Source of the DNA: Flavobacterium inviolabile
Lineage (GTDB): Bacteria; Bacteroidota; Bacteroidia; Flavobacteriales; Flavobacteriaceae
Assembly: GCF_013389455.1 (NCBI RefSeq)
Contig: NZ_CP058278.1
Coordinates: 3,286,001-3,350,000 of the forward strand
Reading direction: 5' to 3'
Length of the DNA: 64,000 nucleotides
Shown here: positions 25,848-34,341 of the stretch, in pieces
Layout: each line of letters begins with the position of its first letter
How positions within the stretch are numbered: the stretch's first letter is position 1
Position numbers and translations under genes: made by a program
The notes under the pieces: model-generated
What the model saw: only the letters and a program-made list of their open reading frames with translations
Told to the model about the DNA's origin: nothing
The model's database searches: none

Positions 25848-27080
25848 ATGGACTCTGAAAAAATTAAACATTTACTCTCTTTTCCTGTAATTGTTGCCGC
25901 TTTAGGCTACTTTGTAGACATTTATGATTTACTGCTGTTCGGGATTGTCCGGGTGCCCAGTTTAAAAGCCCTCGGACTGGATGTGGATAATGTCGGGACG
26001 ATGATCCTGAATTTTCAGATGGTAGGCCTGCTGATAGGCGGAATTGTCTGGGGAATGCTGGGTGATAAAAAAGGCAGACTGTCCGTACTTTTTGGTTCCA
26101 TATTGGTATATTCCCTGGCAAACATTCTCTGCGGTTTCCTGCCGATACTTCCTTTTCAGGATAAAGCCACCACCTATGCCATTTTACGGTTTATAGCCGG
26201 ATTGGGTTTAGCCGGTGAACTCGGAGCCGGAATCACGCTGGTATCGGAATCGCTTCCAAAGGAGCTTCGGGCTATCGGAACGTCCATTGTTGCCGGATTT
26301 GGCTTATTGGGTGCCGTAGTTGCCCAATTAACGGTAGAACTTGCCGGCGACTGGACGTATGCCTATTTTATCGGCGGTTCCTTAGGCCTGTTCCTGTTAT
26401 TCCTTCGCGTGGGCGTTATGGAATCCGGTATTTATAAAGATATTGAACACGAAGCCGACATACAAAAAGGCAATTTCCTTTCTTTTTTCACCAATAAAGA
26501 ACGCTTTATACGATATGTAAAGTGTATTGCGATCGGACTGCCCACCTGGTTTTGTGTAGGCATACTGGCCGTAATGGGTAATCAGTTTGCCCCGTCTTTC
26601 GGCATTGGGGAAATAGTACCCGGAAAAGCCATTATGTGGGCCTATGTGGGAATATCGGCCGGCGATTTTGCCAGCGGTATCATTTCGCAATTGCTTCGTT
26701 CCCGGAAGAAAGCTATTTTTTATATGATGCTGTTTACCATAATCGGCGTACTGCTGATGCTTTTTGGCGGAACAAAATCGGAGAATATGTATTACTTTTA
26801 TTGTGCCTGGCTTGGACTGGGAACCGGCTACTGGGCGATGTTTGTCACAGTAGGTGCCGAACAGTTCGGAACGAACATCAGGAGTACCGCGGCCACCACG
26901 ATACCCAATATGGTTCGCGGCCTGCTTCCGGTAATGCTGCTGGCATTCGACCATCTGAAGGTTGGTAACGGGGTAATTGCCGCCGCCGCTATAGTTGGTC
27001 TGGTTGTGTTCACACTGGCCATTTATGCGACCCTTACGATAGCCGAAACACACAATAAAGATCTGGACTATACCGAATAA
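25848..27080 (+). CDS. MFS transporter
   Basis: 410 residues with about 12 transmembrane helices. The MFS loop 2-3 motif appears as GMLGDKKGRLSVLFGS; helix 4 has RFIAGLGLAGELGAGITLVSE, a glycine-rich R-x-x-x-G-x-G-x-x-G segment typical of sugar/organic-acid porters. Loop 8-9 motif is weak (SRKKAIFYM). The substrate cannot be inferred; neighbours give no pathway clue. The sequence style is close to the metabolite:H+ symporter branch. Confidence 0.88.
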   Translation: MDSEKIKHLLSFPVIVAALGYFVDIYDLLLFGIVRVPSLKALGLDVDNVGTMILNFQMVGLLIGGIVWGMLGDKKGRLSVLFGSILVYSLANILCGFLPILPFQDKATTYAILRFIAGLGLAGELGAGITLVSESLPKELRAIGTSIVAGFGLLGAVVAQLTVELAGDWTYAYFIGGSLGLFLLFLRVGVMESGIYKDIEHEADIQKGNFLSFFTNKERFIRYVKCIAIGLPTWFCVGILAVMGNQFAPSFGIGEIVPGKAIMWAYVGISAGDFASGIISQLLRSRKKAIFYMMLFTIIGVLLMLFGGTKSENMYYFYCAWLGLGTGYWAMFVTVGAEQFGTNIRSTAATTIPNMVRGLLPVMLLAFDHLKVGNGVIAAAAIVGLVVFTLAIYATLTIAETHNKDLDYTE

Positions 27081-27107
27081 AAAAAGCTACTGATCAGTAG
27101 CTTTTTC
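27080..27107. terminator. Bidirectional terminator
   Basis: Perfect palindrome AAAAAGCTACTG / CAGTAGCTTTTT with essentially no loop beyond the central bases. It serves both the MFS gene and the convergent Lys-rich protein gene. Confidence 0.88.
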
Positions 27108-27112
27108 TTTTA

Positions 27113-27400
27113 TTATTTCTTATTCATTTCTTCTTTTACATCAGAAGTCATTTTGTCCGCCTTCTTATCGGCTTTTTTCTTCATGTCCTTTGCTTCCGAT
27201 TTCATGTCTGCTTTCATATCTTTCGCATCCGACTTCATATCCTTAGCTGCTTTATCCATTTTCTTATCAGCTTTTTTCATTTCCTGCTTCATTTCCTTTT
27301 TCGCTTCATTCACTTTCTTTTCGGCTTTTTTCTCAGTTTCCTGAGCCGATACCGCCATTGAAAATAACAAAGCCAGACCTAAATAAACTACTTTTTTCAT
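27113..27400 (-). CDS. Small exported Lys/Glu/Asp-rich helical protein
   Basis: 95 residues: signal peptide MKKVVYLGLALLFSMAVSAQ, then 75 residues consisting almost only of K, E, D, A and M. The pattern DMKSDAKDMK ... DMKSEAKDMK repeats, and the whole mature part would be one amphipathic or charged helix, resembling LEA-type or apolipoprotein-like sequences. Such proteins are frequent and poorly studied in Flavobacteriaceae. A role in envelope stress or desiccation is a speculation drawn from composition. Confidence 0.8.
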   Translation of the reverse strand: MKKVVYLGLALLFSMAVSAQETEKKAEKKVNEAKKEMKQEMKKADKKMDKAAKDMKSDAKDMKADMKSEAKDMKKKADKKADKMTSDVKEEMNKK

Positions 27401-27569
27401 AATGTTGTTGTTTTGTGATTTGCAGCATAAAATTAAAACGTTTATACTTCATAAAATGTTAATAATAAATTAAATTAACACTATTAAAAAACAAACTCTT
27501 TTTAATTAACACATATAAAAAAAGCCGCCTTTTCAGGCAGCTTTTGGAATTATCGTTTTAAAATACGGG
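27401..27569. other. Spacer between two minus-strand genes
   Basis: 169 AT-rich bases. Contents: the terminator of ccsBA (27518-27546) and, on the minus strand, a weak -7-like TAATTTTA about 30 bases before the start of the Lys-rich gene. Confidence 0.5.
27518..27546 (-). terminator. Terminator of ccsBA
   Basis: On the minus strand AAAAGCTGCCT-gaaa-AGGCGGCTTTT (one mismatch) followed by more T. Confidence 0.85.
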
Positions 27570-30500
27570 CTATTTATGCAGGTATTTTTTGTTTTTAAAG
27601 TAAGCCGCTGTTCCCAGTATGGCTACAAAAGCAACGGAATAGTACACAAAATTAGGTGTTACCACTTTGTCCCCTTTCGCATAAGAGTGCAATCCGGTCA
27701 GGTAGAAATTCACCCCGAAATAGGTCATTAAGATCGAATAGAACGCTAATACACTAATCAGGTTATAAATCCATTTTCCTCTTAAAGCCGGAACAAAACG
27801 CATGTGAATCACAAAGGCATATACCATGATACTCACCAAAGCCCAGGTTTCTTTCGGATCCCATCCCCAGTAACGTCCCCAGCTTTCATTTGCCCATTGT
27901 CCTCCTAAGAAGTTACCGATAGTAAGCATAACCAGACCAACTGTTAAGGCCATTTCATTGATATAGGTAATCTCCTTAATATTCAGATCCATTTTGGCTT
28001 TGTTCTTCTCGTTGGTAAAGATCATCAGTAATAACGCTACCAAACCTAATATCATTCCCAGCGTAAACGGTCCGTAGCTACCTACAATTACCGCTACGTG
28101 GATCATTAACCAATACGAATTCAGTACCGGCTGTAAATTGGCAATAGCAGGATCCATCCAGTTCCAGTGTGCCACCATTAATATCATTGCCGCCACAAAA
28201 GCTGTAGAAGCTACCGTTAATTCCGATTTTCTTCCGAAAACAAGTCCGAACAGCATGGTCGCCCATCCTACGTATATCATCGACTCGTAAGCATCACTCC
28301 ACGGCGCGTGCCCCGAGATATACCAACGGAAAATCAAACCTACGGTGTGCAGCACAAACAATATGGCAATGATCGCATGGCTGATTTTAACCAGGATGTT
28401 AACCGTTTTATTCGCATTGAAAATTTTGATGATTACAAACAGGAACATCAATACTCCGGCATACATATACCACGAGAACAGTTTCTTGAAAATATCATAT
28501 TTGTTATACAGGATCTCCGAATCGATTTTCTTTTCACTCGGACGCACTTTTGAGCCGTATTTTATCTGGTAGTTTTCCAATCCTTTCAACAGGCTGTTGG
28601 AAAGCTTATAATCGCCGGTAACGGCAGCTTTATCAATACTGCTCAGATAATACGGAATAACGTTTTTAATGGAATCCAGAGCCGAATTGGTGTGCTCGTT
28701 TATTTCCAGGTAAGAAACCCATTTATTATTTGCATCACCCGGAACAGGGAATACTTTTAGAATCTGTCCGCTTAACGCCGAATACAATAAGTTTACTTTT
28801 TTATCGGTTTCGATAAAGTCTTTCTGGAACTGATTTGGTACAGCCGCTTTATAAGCTTCATCCAATACTTTTGTCAGTTTATAGTTTCCTCTATCGTCAA
28901 AGAAATTTACCAGGGAAGTATATTTTTCACCAACCGGAACCCCGATCAGTTTGTGGATACTGTCATTGTCTTTCTTCAGGTAGATCATCGGAACATTGTA
29001 CCACACCTGCGGGAATTGCGTCATGGAAAGGAATGTCTGGTCGGAATTCATTCCTTTATAATGATCCTGTTTGCTCACTTTTCGCAATAATTCCGAAGAG
29101 AAGGTATTGATAGGCTTCATTCGCCCTCCAAGATCCTGGATGACCAATCGGCCGAATTTTTCTGCCTGTTCTTCACTCACTTTGTATTTAGACAGTAAAG
29201 AATCCACCTGCTTGTCTGTAGGTTTCTGGTGCATGTGGTTTTGGGAAAAACCGGCAAACGAAACAAACAAAGCAATCAGCGAAAGCATTTTGGCTTTTTT
29301 CGCTTTTACTTTTTCCAATTTGCGTTTTAAATCGCCAAAACGGGTGTTTTTATCAAATAAAATTGCCATAAGACCAATGTATAGTAAGAAGTAACCCAAA
29401 TAAGTAATATTCGTTCCCCAGCTATCGTGGTTTACAGAAAGTACGGTACCTTTTTCATCCGGGTCAAAAGAAGCCTGGAAGAAACGGTATCCTTTATGAT
29501 CCAGAATATTATTCATATAAATACGGGCATCGAAGTTTTCGGCGCCGTCTATCACGGTAACTTTACTTTCAAAAGCAGAATAGCTTTTTTCTGTTCCCGG
29601 ATATTTATCGGCAATAAAATCATTCAATTTAATACTGAAAGGTGTCTGGTACACTTTACTACCATACATCATTGTAAACTCCAGGTTACCCAGTTTAAAA
29701 GAGTTCGGAACTCCCATTTTACCTTTGGCACCAAGTAAGGTCACTTCTTTTTCTTTACCGTCCACACGAACCGTTAATACCAAAGCATCGTCTTTTTTAT
29801 CATCTTTAAAATCGTTGTTCGATTCAAAAGCGACAACTCCTTTCATAGCCGGTTCCGGCAATACAAACTGCGTACCACCCATATTGTATAACGAACGGAA
29901 CATCAGGTCCTGCGTAGCATCTTTAGCCACTTTCCCTTTCATCTGGTCTGCCATTCGCATAAAATCGCCTTCAAAAGGTGACTTAATTGTATACTTATCC
30001 CCTTCCAAAGCAATATTGATCGCACCGTCAGTAGGTTTGTTAAACGCAAATAATACATTGTGGATGTTCTGAACTTCTCCTGCTTTCAGGTAGTGTTCAT
30101 GACGGGTTCCATCGCCCGATTCAACTAATTTCAGGAATAAGGTTCCGTTTTCGGAAGGTTTGATCACCTCTTTAGCACCCATTACGAAATCTTTATATTC
30201 GATTTCAAAAGGTGTTTCGTTGAATTTTTTATCAATAGAAAAATCATTATTGGTAACCGGCGACAACAACAAATGCTTTTCAAAGGTTCGTCTTCTCATT
30301 TCACCCTGATAATCACCGTCTACAAAAACCGTTAAATAGGTTTTATCGGAAAAGATCTGGTTCGCAGTTTCTCCTTCACGGATTGGCATCACCCCTTCAT
30401 AACTGATATAACGGGTGATAAAAGCACCCAGAATAATAAAAATAAAAGACAGGTGAAGCAGTAATGTTGCCCATTTTTCCTTTTTGTGCAGCTGGTAACG

Positions 30501-30701
30501 TTTAATATTTCCGAAGAAATTAATCACAAAGATTGCCATGATTCCCTCAAACCATTTGGTATTATAAATCAGGATTCTGGCCGTTGTGGTATTATATTCG
30601 CTTTCAATAAAAGTTCCTACAGCCATTGCCGCTGCAAAAAAAACAAATAAGAAAGCCATTAAACGCGTGGAAGACAAAAAAGAGAATATTTTTTTACCCA
30701 T
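27570..30701 (-). CDS. ccsBA: Fused cytochrome c maturation protein CcsBA (System II)
   Basis: 1043 residues from the ATG at 30701; an upstream TTG at 30737 lies in the promoter. It exports heme and attaches it to apocytochrome c at the outer face of the inner membrane. N-terminal ResB/CcsB part: helices at about 10-125 (FSFLSSTRLMAFLFVFFAAA, LLLHLSFIFIILGAF) and a large periplasmic region to about 440. C-terminal CcsA part: eight or so helices with HTVGLIFRWYISGHAPW, HVAVIVGSYGPF and the heme-binding WWD motif around ANESWGRYWGWDPKETW (WGWDPKETW at 945-953), and the terminal His in TGLHSYA. Between them, residues 472-487 look like an internal signal peptide followed by a conserved periplasmic segment (IQDLGGRMKPINTFSSELLR), indicating an extra domain at the fusion joint. 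Confidence 0.95.
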   Translation of the reverse strand: MGKKIFSFLSSTRLMAFLFVFFAAAMAVGTFIESEYNTTTARILIYNTKWFEGIMAIFVINFFGNIKRYQLHKKEKWATLLLHLSFIFIILGAFITRYISYEGVMPIREGETANQIFSDKTYLTVFVDGDYQGEMRRRTFEKHLLLSPVTNNDFSIDKKFNETPFEIEYKDFVMGAKEVIKPSENGTLFLKLVESGDGTRHEHYLKAGEVQNIHNVLFAFNKPTDGAINIALEGDKYTIKSPFEGDFMRMADQMKGKVAKDATQDLMFRSLYNMGGTQFVLPEPAMKGVVAFESNNDFKDDKKDDALVLTVRVDGKEKEVTLLGAKGKMGVPNSFKLGNLEFTMMYGSKVYQTPFSIKLNDFIADKYPGTEKSYSAFESKVTVIDGAENFDARIYMNNILDHKGYRFFQASFDPDEKGTVLSVNHDSWGTNITYLGYFLLYIGLMAILFDKNTRFGDLKRKLEKVKAKKAKMLSLIALFVSFAGFSQNHMHQKPTDKQVDSLLSKYKVSEEQAEKFGRLVIQDLGGRMKPINTFSSELLRKVSKQDHYKGMNSDQTFLSMTQFPQVWYNVPMIYLKKDNDSIHKLIGVPVGEKYTSLVNFFDDRGNYKLTKVLDEAYKAAVPNQFQKDFIETDKKVNLLYSALSGQILKVFPVPGDANNKWVSYLEINEHTNSALDSIKNVIPYYLSSIDKAAVTGDYKLSNSLLKGLENYQIKYGSKVRPSEKKIDSEILYNKYDIFKKLFSWYMYAGVLMFLFVIIKIFNANKTVNILVKISHAIIAILFVLHTVGLIFRWYISGHAPWSDAYESMIYVGWATMLFGLVFGRKSELTVASTAFVAAMILMVAHWNWMDPAIANLQPVLNSYWLMIHVAVIVGSYGPFTLGMILGLVALLLMIFTNEKNKAKMDLNIKEITYINEMALTVGLVMLTIGNFLGGQWANESWGRYWGWDPKETWALVSIMVYAFVIHMRFVPALRGKWIYNLISVLAFYSILMTYFGVNFYLTGLHSYAKGDKVVTPNFVYYSVAFVAILGTAAYFKNKKYLHK

Positions 30702-30734
30702 GGTAAGTTGGATTTGTTTTTTTATAAATTGTCG

Positions 30735-30742
30735 CAAAAGTA
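30735..30742 (-). promoter_or_regulatory. -7 element of ccsBA
   Basis: Minus strand TACTTTTG, a full TAnnTTTG match 34 bases before the start codon. It overlaps the in-frame TTG at 30737 and so excludes it as start. Confidence 0.6.
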
Positions 30743-31015
30743 CTTAAAAACAAAATCTGATTAACGCTTTTTAACTTAATATTTAGTAGCTGTTAAAAAT
30801 CATAAAGCTTTCTTAAAGCCTTCTTTTAATAAAAAAAGTCTTATAACATTTCCGGATTCATTTACACAGAATTATCACAACCGGCTTACCTTAAAACGGT
30901 CTGTTTACATTGCTAACCTATTCTTAAACATTCCGTCACATCCATTTATTTATTCGGTAATATTTACATAACCTGAAGCATTGACTTTTGTAGCCAGTAA
31001 AAAACACACAACCAA
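30743..31015. other. Divergent intergenic region between ccsBA and the choice-of-anchor-I gene
   Basis: 273 AT-rich bases with no gene. A possible +strand -7 (GACTTTTG at about 30983-30990, one mismatch) precedes the ATG at 31016. Several CTTAAA/TTAAAC-like blocks occur between 30805 and 30935; they may be regulator contacts but are not regular enough to call. Confidence 0.45.
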
Positions 31016-34000
31016 ATGACACAACACTACACTACTAAAAAGAATTTACTACGGTTATTTCTCTTTATGGGAACGACCTTTACCTGGGGACAAACGCAGC
31101 TCCATTACTGGAACTTTAATGCGCTGCCTTCCGGTAACCTGAATACTGTTGCTCCGGATGCTTCCCTTTTGCCAACCGGAACCGCGATTAGCTATCCCGG
31201 AACCGGAGCAGGATATATGGACAATGTGGCCGGATCCGTTCTGAATGCACAAAACGGTGATGCTGCCGGATTGGGATTACGTCCCAGAAATCCCAGCAAT
31301 ACCCGTTCGCTTTTGGTAACAGCCCCAACAACCGGCTATCAGAACATCATCATTAAATTTGCAACGACCAGAACAACACAGGGAGCATCTGTTCAGAATT
31401 ATTCCTATACGCTTAACGGAACCGATTTTATCACCACCGGATTAACCGTTACTTCCTATTCGCCTCAAACAGAACCTACATATGAAGTGGTCACACTTAA
31501 CTTTTCGGGAATTACAGGTGTTGCCAACAATCCCAACTTTGCCCTTAAAATAGATTTTGGCGGAACAACTGCGGCAGGATCCAGCGGAAACAACCGTTTC
31601 GATAACCTGACCATCACCGGAACAATTGCAGGAGGTACAGACACTACGGCTCCGGTAGCCACCTTTTTACCGGCAAACAATGCCACAAACGTTGCCATAA
31701 CATCCCAACCTACGATCTCTTTCAATGAGGCTATCCGTTTGGCAGATAATTCCCCTATCAACAATACAAATGTTGATGCCCTTGTGGAATTGCGTTTGGG
31801 AAATGCCTCCGGAGCTCCGGTACCTTTTGATGCCACGATCAGCAATAATGTGATCACCATTGCCCCTGCACAACCTTTAACAAACAGTCAGAACTACTAT
31901 GTGGCGGTTGTACCCAACACTATAGAAGACACTAACGATAATGCGATTACCACTACTCCGTCGTCCGTATTTACAACCGTTGCCTTTGACACCAAAATCG
32001 CAATGGCTTCCAATTTTATCACGGTAAATGAAAACCACGGTACTTTAAACTTTAACCTGAACCTTACCGCACCATCCAATGCTTCGGTAGATTTAGTTGT
32101 TAAAGCCGCCCCCTTTAGTACCGCTGATACCGGAGATTTCACACTGGCCACGCAGACCCTGCATTTTACAGCCGGCAGTGCGACTACACAGACCGTTTCG
32201 ATTCCCATTATCGACGACACTCTGGAAGAGCAGCATGCCGAATATTTTGTGCTGAGTCTTGAAAACCCGGTAGGATTAAGCATTACCGGTAACCCGATGA
32301 CTACGGTGTATATTAAAGATAACGACAAACAGGCACCTGTAGCGAATAATGACATCCAGCTGGAATACATCGGAAGTTTTGACCCTTCCGGAGCCAGCAG
32401 CAGTTCCTGTGAAATTGTGGTACACGACCCGGCCACGCAGCGTTTGTTTACCATTAGTGCTATTGCCGACAAGCTGGAAATAATCGATTTCTCCAATCCG
32501 GCAGCGTTAAGTGTCGTAAACTCCATCAATATGGCGTCTTTTGGCGGAATCACCAGCGTAGCCGTTAAGAATGGCGTAGTAGCTGTGGCTTCTCCAAACG
32601 CTAACGAACAACTAAACGGTTCCGTAGTATTTTTTGACACGAACGGAAACTTTTTAAAACAGGTTACAGTAGGCGCCTTACCGGATATGGTTACTTTTTC
32701 ACATGACGGTACCAAAGTACTGACTGCTAACGAAGGACAGCCAAACGATGCCTATACGGTAGATCCGGAAGGTTCTGTTTCCATCATTGACATTTCCGGC
32801 GGAATCGCAAGCTTGTCTCAGTCCGATGTAACGACCTTATTGTTCACGGCCTATAATGCACAGGAAAGTGCCCTGATTGCTTCCGGTGTTCGTAAAACCA
32901 AAAGCAGCAGTACTTTGTCGCAGGATTTCGAACCGGAATACATTACCATCAGCGCCGATTCTCAAAGAGCATGGGTTACCTTACAGGAAAACAACGCTAT
33001 TGCAGAAATCAATTTAAACACCAAATCCATTGCCGATGTTTGGGCATTGGGCACCAAAGACCTTCGTATTCCGGGTAACGGAATGGACATTTCCGATAAC
33101 AACAGCGAAGTATTGATTGCCAACTGGCCGGTTGAAGCCTATTATATTCCGGATGCCGTTGCCAACTACACCGTTGGCGGAACCACTTACCTGCTGACAG
33201 CTAATGAGGGTGATGAAAAAGAATACAGCGGCCTTACCGAAAGAACAACCATTGGTGCCAATACCTATACTTTAGATCCGGCTGTTTTCCCGAATGCTGC
33301 CGTTTTAAAGCAAAATCATAATGCCGGAAGACTGCGTGCGACCAACCTGAACGGAAACACCGATGCCGATGCCGATTATGAACAGATCAGAATATTAGGA
33401 GCCCGTTCGTTCTCTATTTTCAATGCCGATACCAAAGCCATCGTATTTGACAGTGGTGACGATTTTGAAATGTACACTGCAATGACCCCTTCCATCAACC
33501 CTATTTTTAATGCCGATCACGGGGACAACGTTAAAAAAGGAAGAAGCCGCGCCAAAGGTCCGGAGCCGGAAGGTATCACCATAGCCGAAATTGCCAGTAA
33601 AACATTTGCCTTTATCACACTGGAACGCGTGGGTGGTGTTATGGTATATGACGTAACCAATCCTGCCGATGTGAAATTTGTAGACTATAAAAACAGCCGC
33701 AGCGTTTCTGCTTATTCCGGCGATTTAGGTCCGGAAGGCGTAACGTTCATTAAAGCAGCAAACAGCCCTACCGGGAAAAATTATGTGGCTGTAGCCAATG
33801 AAATAAGCGGTACGATCAGCATGTATGAAGTGAATACCGCCAACCTTTCCAATGACGATTTCACGAATGCACCGAAAACATTCACGGTATTCCCGAATCC
33901 GTCAAACAAAGGTCTGGTGTATTTTAACCGTGTAGCCGATTATCAGTTATACGATCTTTCCGGAAAACTGATTCAGTCGGAGAAAAATGCCTTAACCATC

Positions 34001-34078
34001 AACACCTCAAAACTAACAGCGGGTATTTACCTTATCCGTACTGCTGAGGGTATTACACAGAAATTAATTGTGAAGTAG
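31016..34078 (+). CDS. T9SS-secreted choice-of-anchor-I family protein with Ig-like and Calx-beta domains
   Basis: 1020 residues. Signal peptide (to about residue 25, TFTWGQ). Residues 26-205 form a beta-rich lectin-like module (WNFNALPSGNLN, NRFDNLTITG). Then a Big_5-type Ig domain (about 209-325: TAPVATFLPANNATNVA), a Calx-beta domain (about 333-438: FITVNENHGTLNFNLNL, IDDTLEEQHAEYFVLSLENP) and a long beta-propeller of the choice-of-anchor-I type (about 440-935: GALPDMVTFSHDGTKVLTAN, DFEPEYITISADSQRAWVTL, KGPEPEGITIA). The C-terminus (VFPNPSNKG ... GIYLIRTAEGITQKLIVK) is a T9SS type A sorting domain. Relatives are often annotated alkaline phosphatase, but no phosphatase active site is evident. 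The phosphate-selective porin downstream suggests, without proving, a link to phosphate acquisition. Confidence 0.9.
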   Translation: MTQHYTTKKNLLRLFLFMGTTFTWGQTQLHYWNFNALPSGNLNTVAPDASLLPTGTAISYPGTGAGYMDNVAGSVLNAQNGDAAGLGLRPRNPSNTRSLLVTAPTTGYQNIIIKFATTRTTQGASVQNYSYTLNGTDFITTGLTVTSYSPQTEPTYEVVTLNFSGITGVANNPNFALKIDFGGTTAAGSSGNNRFDNLTITGTIAGGTDTTAPVATFLPANNATNVAITSQPTISFNEAIRLADNSPINNTNVDALVELRLGNASGAPVPFDATISNNVITIAPAQPLTNSQNYYVAVVPNTIEDTNDNAITTTPSSVFTTVAFDTKIAMASNFITVNENHGTLNFNLNLTAPSNASVDLVVKAAPFSTADTGDFTLATQTLHFTAGSATTQTVSIPIIDDTLEEQHAEYFVLSLENPVGLSITGNPMTTVYIKDNDKQAPVANNDIQLEYIGSFDPSGASSSSCEIVVHDPATQRLFTISAIADKLEIIDFSNPAALSVVNSINMASFGGITSVAVKNGVVAVASPNANEQLNGSVVFFDTNGNFLKQVTVGALPDMVTFSHDGTKVLTANEGQPNDAYTVDPEGSVSIIDISGGIASLSQSDVTTLLFTAYNAQESALIASGVRKTKSSSTLSQDFEPEYITISADSQRAWVTLQENNAIAEINLNTKSIADVWALGTKDLRIPGNGMDISDNNSEVLIANWPVEAYYIPDAVANYTVGGTTYLLTANEGDEKEYSGLTERTTIGANTYTLDPAVFPNAAVLKQNHNAGRLRATNLNGNTDADADYEQIRILGARSFSIFNADTKAIVFDSGDDFEMYTAMTPSINPIFNADHGDNVKKGRSRAKGPEPEGITIAEIASKTFAFITLERVGGVMVYDVTNPADVKFVDYKNSRSVSAYSGDLGPEGVTFIKAANSPTGKNYVAVANEISGTISMYEVNTANLSNDDFTNAPKTFTVFPNPSNKGLVYFNRVADYQLYDLSGKLIQSEKNALTINTSKLTAGIYLIRTAEGITQKLIVK

Positions 34079-34098
34079 TTTATTTATATTTTTAGAAG

Positions 34099-34133
34099 AA
34101 AACCGGATTGGATTCATTTCTGATCCGGTTTTT
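34099..34133 (+). terminator. Terminator after the choice-of-anchor-I gene
   Basis: Stem AAAACCGGAT / ATCCGGTTTT with a 14-base loop, then T-rich sequence. Confidence 0.85.
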
Positions 34134-34227
34134 GGTTTTTAGCCAACGTTAAACAAATACAAATTTACAAGGGTTTTGAGCGTGATTCCTTAAATTTGAG
34201 TGTCAAATCCATTTAAAAAGATACACC

Positions 34228-34329
34228 ATGAACTGGGAAAATCAACTTACCAAAACAGCCCGCATACACTACCCTGTTATCCAGGCACCGGTTAAGATAA
34301 AATATAAAAAAAACCTCAGCTTACACTGA
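34228..34329 (+). pseudogene. Truncated remnant of a nitronate monooxygenase gene
   Basis: The ATG at 34228 begins MNWENQLTKTARIHYPVIQA, which matches the very conserved N-terminus of Flavobacterial nitronate monooxygenases (2-nitropropane dioxygenase family; the pattern is MNW-N-L-T---I-YP-IQAPM-G). Homology breaks off after about 21 codons; the frame runs on for 12 more codons (VKIKYKKNLSLH) and stops at a TGA inside the terminator hairpin of the convergent porin gene. No further part of the FMN enzyme was found nearby, so this looks like a deletion that removed more than 90 percent of the gene. Whether the stub is translated is unknown. Confidence 0.7.
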
Positions 34330-34341
34330 GGTTCTTTTTTT
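34305..34341. terminator. Terminator of the porin gene (bidirectional)
   Basis: AACCTCAG-cttaca-CTGAGGTT flanked by A-run on the left and T-run on the right, so it can act in both directions. It contains the stop codon of the nitronate monooxygenase remnant. Confidence 0.85.

Noticed and set aside
31897..32715. A 272-codon open frame on the minus strand inside the choice-of-anchor-I gene
   Set aside because: It is antisense to a gene with clear domains, reads as hydrophobic/Thr/Ser-rich noise without motifs, and has no promoter element; a by-product of the codon bias of the real gene.
34228..34329. A functional 33-residue small protein
   Set aside because: The first 21 residues are specific for nitronate monooxygenase and homology then stops in a terminator, so a gene remnant fits better. 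Kept as pseudogene.
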